NCBI GenBank assembly: GCA_965371355.1
Contig: CBDUYD010000086.1
Location: 1-12,175 of the forward strand
From: JASJHI01 sp965371355
GTDB taxonomy: Bacteria > Actinomycetota > Acidimicrobiia > Acidimicrobiales > Ilumatobacteraceae
DNA: 12,175 nt
Direction of reading: 5' to 3'
Position 1 is the first letter of the stretch. Every line of letters begins with the position of its first letter. The notes beneath the pieces were generated by a model. The model saw only the letters and a program-made list of their open reading frames with translations, was not told where the DNA came from and made no database searches. The translations under genes and the position numbers were made by a program. Below are positions 11,452 through 12,175 of the stretch, piece by piece.

Positions 11452-12114
11452 ATGGCCCATGAAGAGACCCTCGCCCGCGCCGACTTCTTCGCCGACGCCG
11501 AACCGGGTGCGTTGGCCTCACTCGCAGCCGCCGGACACGAGCAGCATCTCATCCGTGGTGACATCCTGTTCAACGAGGGCGACCCTCCCGAGGCTCTGTA
11601 CCTGGTGCTCCGCGGGCGGTTCGCGATCGCACTCGCAAACCCGATCGACCGCCGCGAAAGCGTGGTCGCGCTGATGGAGGCGGGTGATCTGTTCGGCGAG
11701 ATGGGGATGCTCGACGGCGGGCCGCGCTCCGCGATGGCCCGTGCCCTCGAGCCGACCACGGTGTTGTCGATCCCTTACGCACCGATCCTCAAGTTGTTCG
11801 AGGATCAGCCTCGCCTGCTGTGGAACGTCACCCGCCTCCTCGCCCAGCGGATCAGGGTCACCGACGAGGCGCTGGCGGACTCGGTGTTCCTCGATGTCAC
11901 CGGCCGCACCGCGAAGCGACTGCTCGAACTCGCCAACGGAATGGACAGCTTCACCCTCCCGGTCACCCAGGAGGAGCTCGCCGGCATGGTCGGCGCCTCG
12001 CGCGAGCGCGTCAACAAGGCGATCGCCAGCTTCATCCGCCTCGGCTGGCTCGAACAGCAGGAACGCACCTACCGCATCATCCAGCGCGATCGCCTCGAAC
12101 TCCGCGCCCGCTGA
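11452..12114 (+). CDS. Crp/Fnr-family transcriptional regulator (GlxR/Crp-like)
   Basis: This 220-residue regulator starts at ATG 11452 (a GTG at 11440 would add four residues). The N-terminal cyclic-nucleotide-binding beta-roll runs to about 115. The phosphate-binding cassette reads G-D-L-F-G82-E83-M-G-M-L-D-G-G-P-R92-S93-A; the Gly-Glu and Arg-Ser pairs that hold cAMP in Crp are kept. A long dimerisation helix covers about 118-143. The helix-turn-helix lies at about 171-190 (V-T-Q-E-E-L-A...S-R-E-R-V-N-K). Overall it resembles actinobacterial GlxR and M. tuberculosis Crp (Rv3676). There is no cysteine cluster for an Fe-S centre, so an Fnr-type oxygen sensor is unlikely. Divergent placement from ispD allows self-regulation or control of ispD, but no clear TGTGA-N6-TCACA operator is seen in the gap. 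Confidence 0.92.
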   Translation: MAHEETLARADFFADAEPGALASLAAAGHEQHLIRGDILFNEGDPPEALYLVLRGRFAIALANPIDRRESVVALMEAGDLFGEMGMLDGGPRSAMARALEPTTVLSIPYAPILKLFEDQPRLLWNVTRLLAQRIRVTDEALADSVFLDVTGRTAKRLLELANGMDSFTLPVTQEELAGMVGASRERVNKAIASFIRLGWLEQQERTYRIIQRDRLELRAR

Positions 12115-12125
12115 CCCCCTCACCC

Positions 12126-12174
12126 GAAACGTGTGCGGATCTTCCCGCCCAGCGCGACCCTGCGTACACATTTC
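12126..12174. terminator. Long imperfect inverted repeat after the Crp-family gene
   Basis: GAAACGTGTGCG (12126-12137) and CGTACACATTTC (12163-12174) pair over 12 positions with one C-A mismatch and one G-U wobble, around a 25-nt GC-rich loop. It starts 12 nt after the stop at 12114. It could be a terminator or half of a dispersed repeat element; the window ends one base later, so any T-tract or further copy is out of view. Confidence 0.4.
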
Positions 12175-12175
12175 A

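Noticed and set aside
1..12175. CRISPR array, insertion sequence or rRNA gene
   Set aside because: No regularly spaced repeats of 25-40 bp, no transposase-like frame with terminal repeats, and no rRNA-like stretch were seen.

Overview
The window is GC-rich, actinobacterial-type DNA. It has short intergenic gaps, frequent GTG starts, an F420-type deazaflavin nitroreductase, a GlxR/Crp-like regulator, a sortase, an ispD-ispF-rlmB cluster and surface repeats of the 'P-R-L-x-D-T-R' kind. This mix fits an Actinomycetota genome. I lean towards an Acidimicrobiia/Ilumatobacter-like relative, but that placement is inference from gene style only.

Positions 1-2249 look like one end of an integrated element next to a tRNA gene. 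A tRNA-Thr(UGU) (2174-2249, minus) is followed at its 3' end by about 110 bp rich in short repeats. Next comes a tyrosine recombinase (923-2064, minus), then an uncharacterised DUF3800-like gene (378-926, minus) joined to it by a GTGA stop/start overlap. The recombinase has lost its catalytic tyrosine through an apparent one-base frameshift near 1020. Positions 40-377 hold no convincing gene but contain hairpins and a phased short repeat. A possible start of another minus-strand gene lies at 1-39. The rest of the element and its other attachment site would be outside the window, at lower coordinates.

Positions 2250-6150 hold unrelated chromosomal genes: an MFS transporter (plus), a convergent F420-dependent nitroreductase-family protein (minus), a 34-residue single-pass membrane micro-ORF with a strong ribosome binding site (plus), and a 496-residue calpain-like cysteine protease (plus). 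The protease has an N-terminus that recalls proteins linked to extracellular contractile injection systems.

Positions 6187-9345 (minus) encode a Tat-exported protein with three surface beta-repeats fused to a C-terminal sortase domain, followed 18 bp later by xylose isomerase (xylA). Upstream, in the same direction, is the tightly coupled cluster ispD-ispF-rlmB (11420 to 9356): two steps of the MEP isoprenoid pathway plus a 23S rRNA 2'-O-methyltransferase, with GTGA overlaps between successive genes. All five genes could be read from the ispD end.

A Crp/Fnr-family regulator (11452-12114, plus) diverges from ispD across about 31 bp, and a long imperfect inverted repeat follows it at the right edge. 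Several genes have a TA(C/G)GCT-like -10 hexamer only 6-8 nt before the start codon, which suggests leaderless transcripts. The least explained parts are the tRNA/integrase/DUF3800-like module with its repeats, the calpain-like protease and the sortase fusion.
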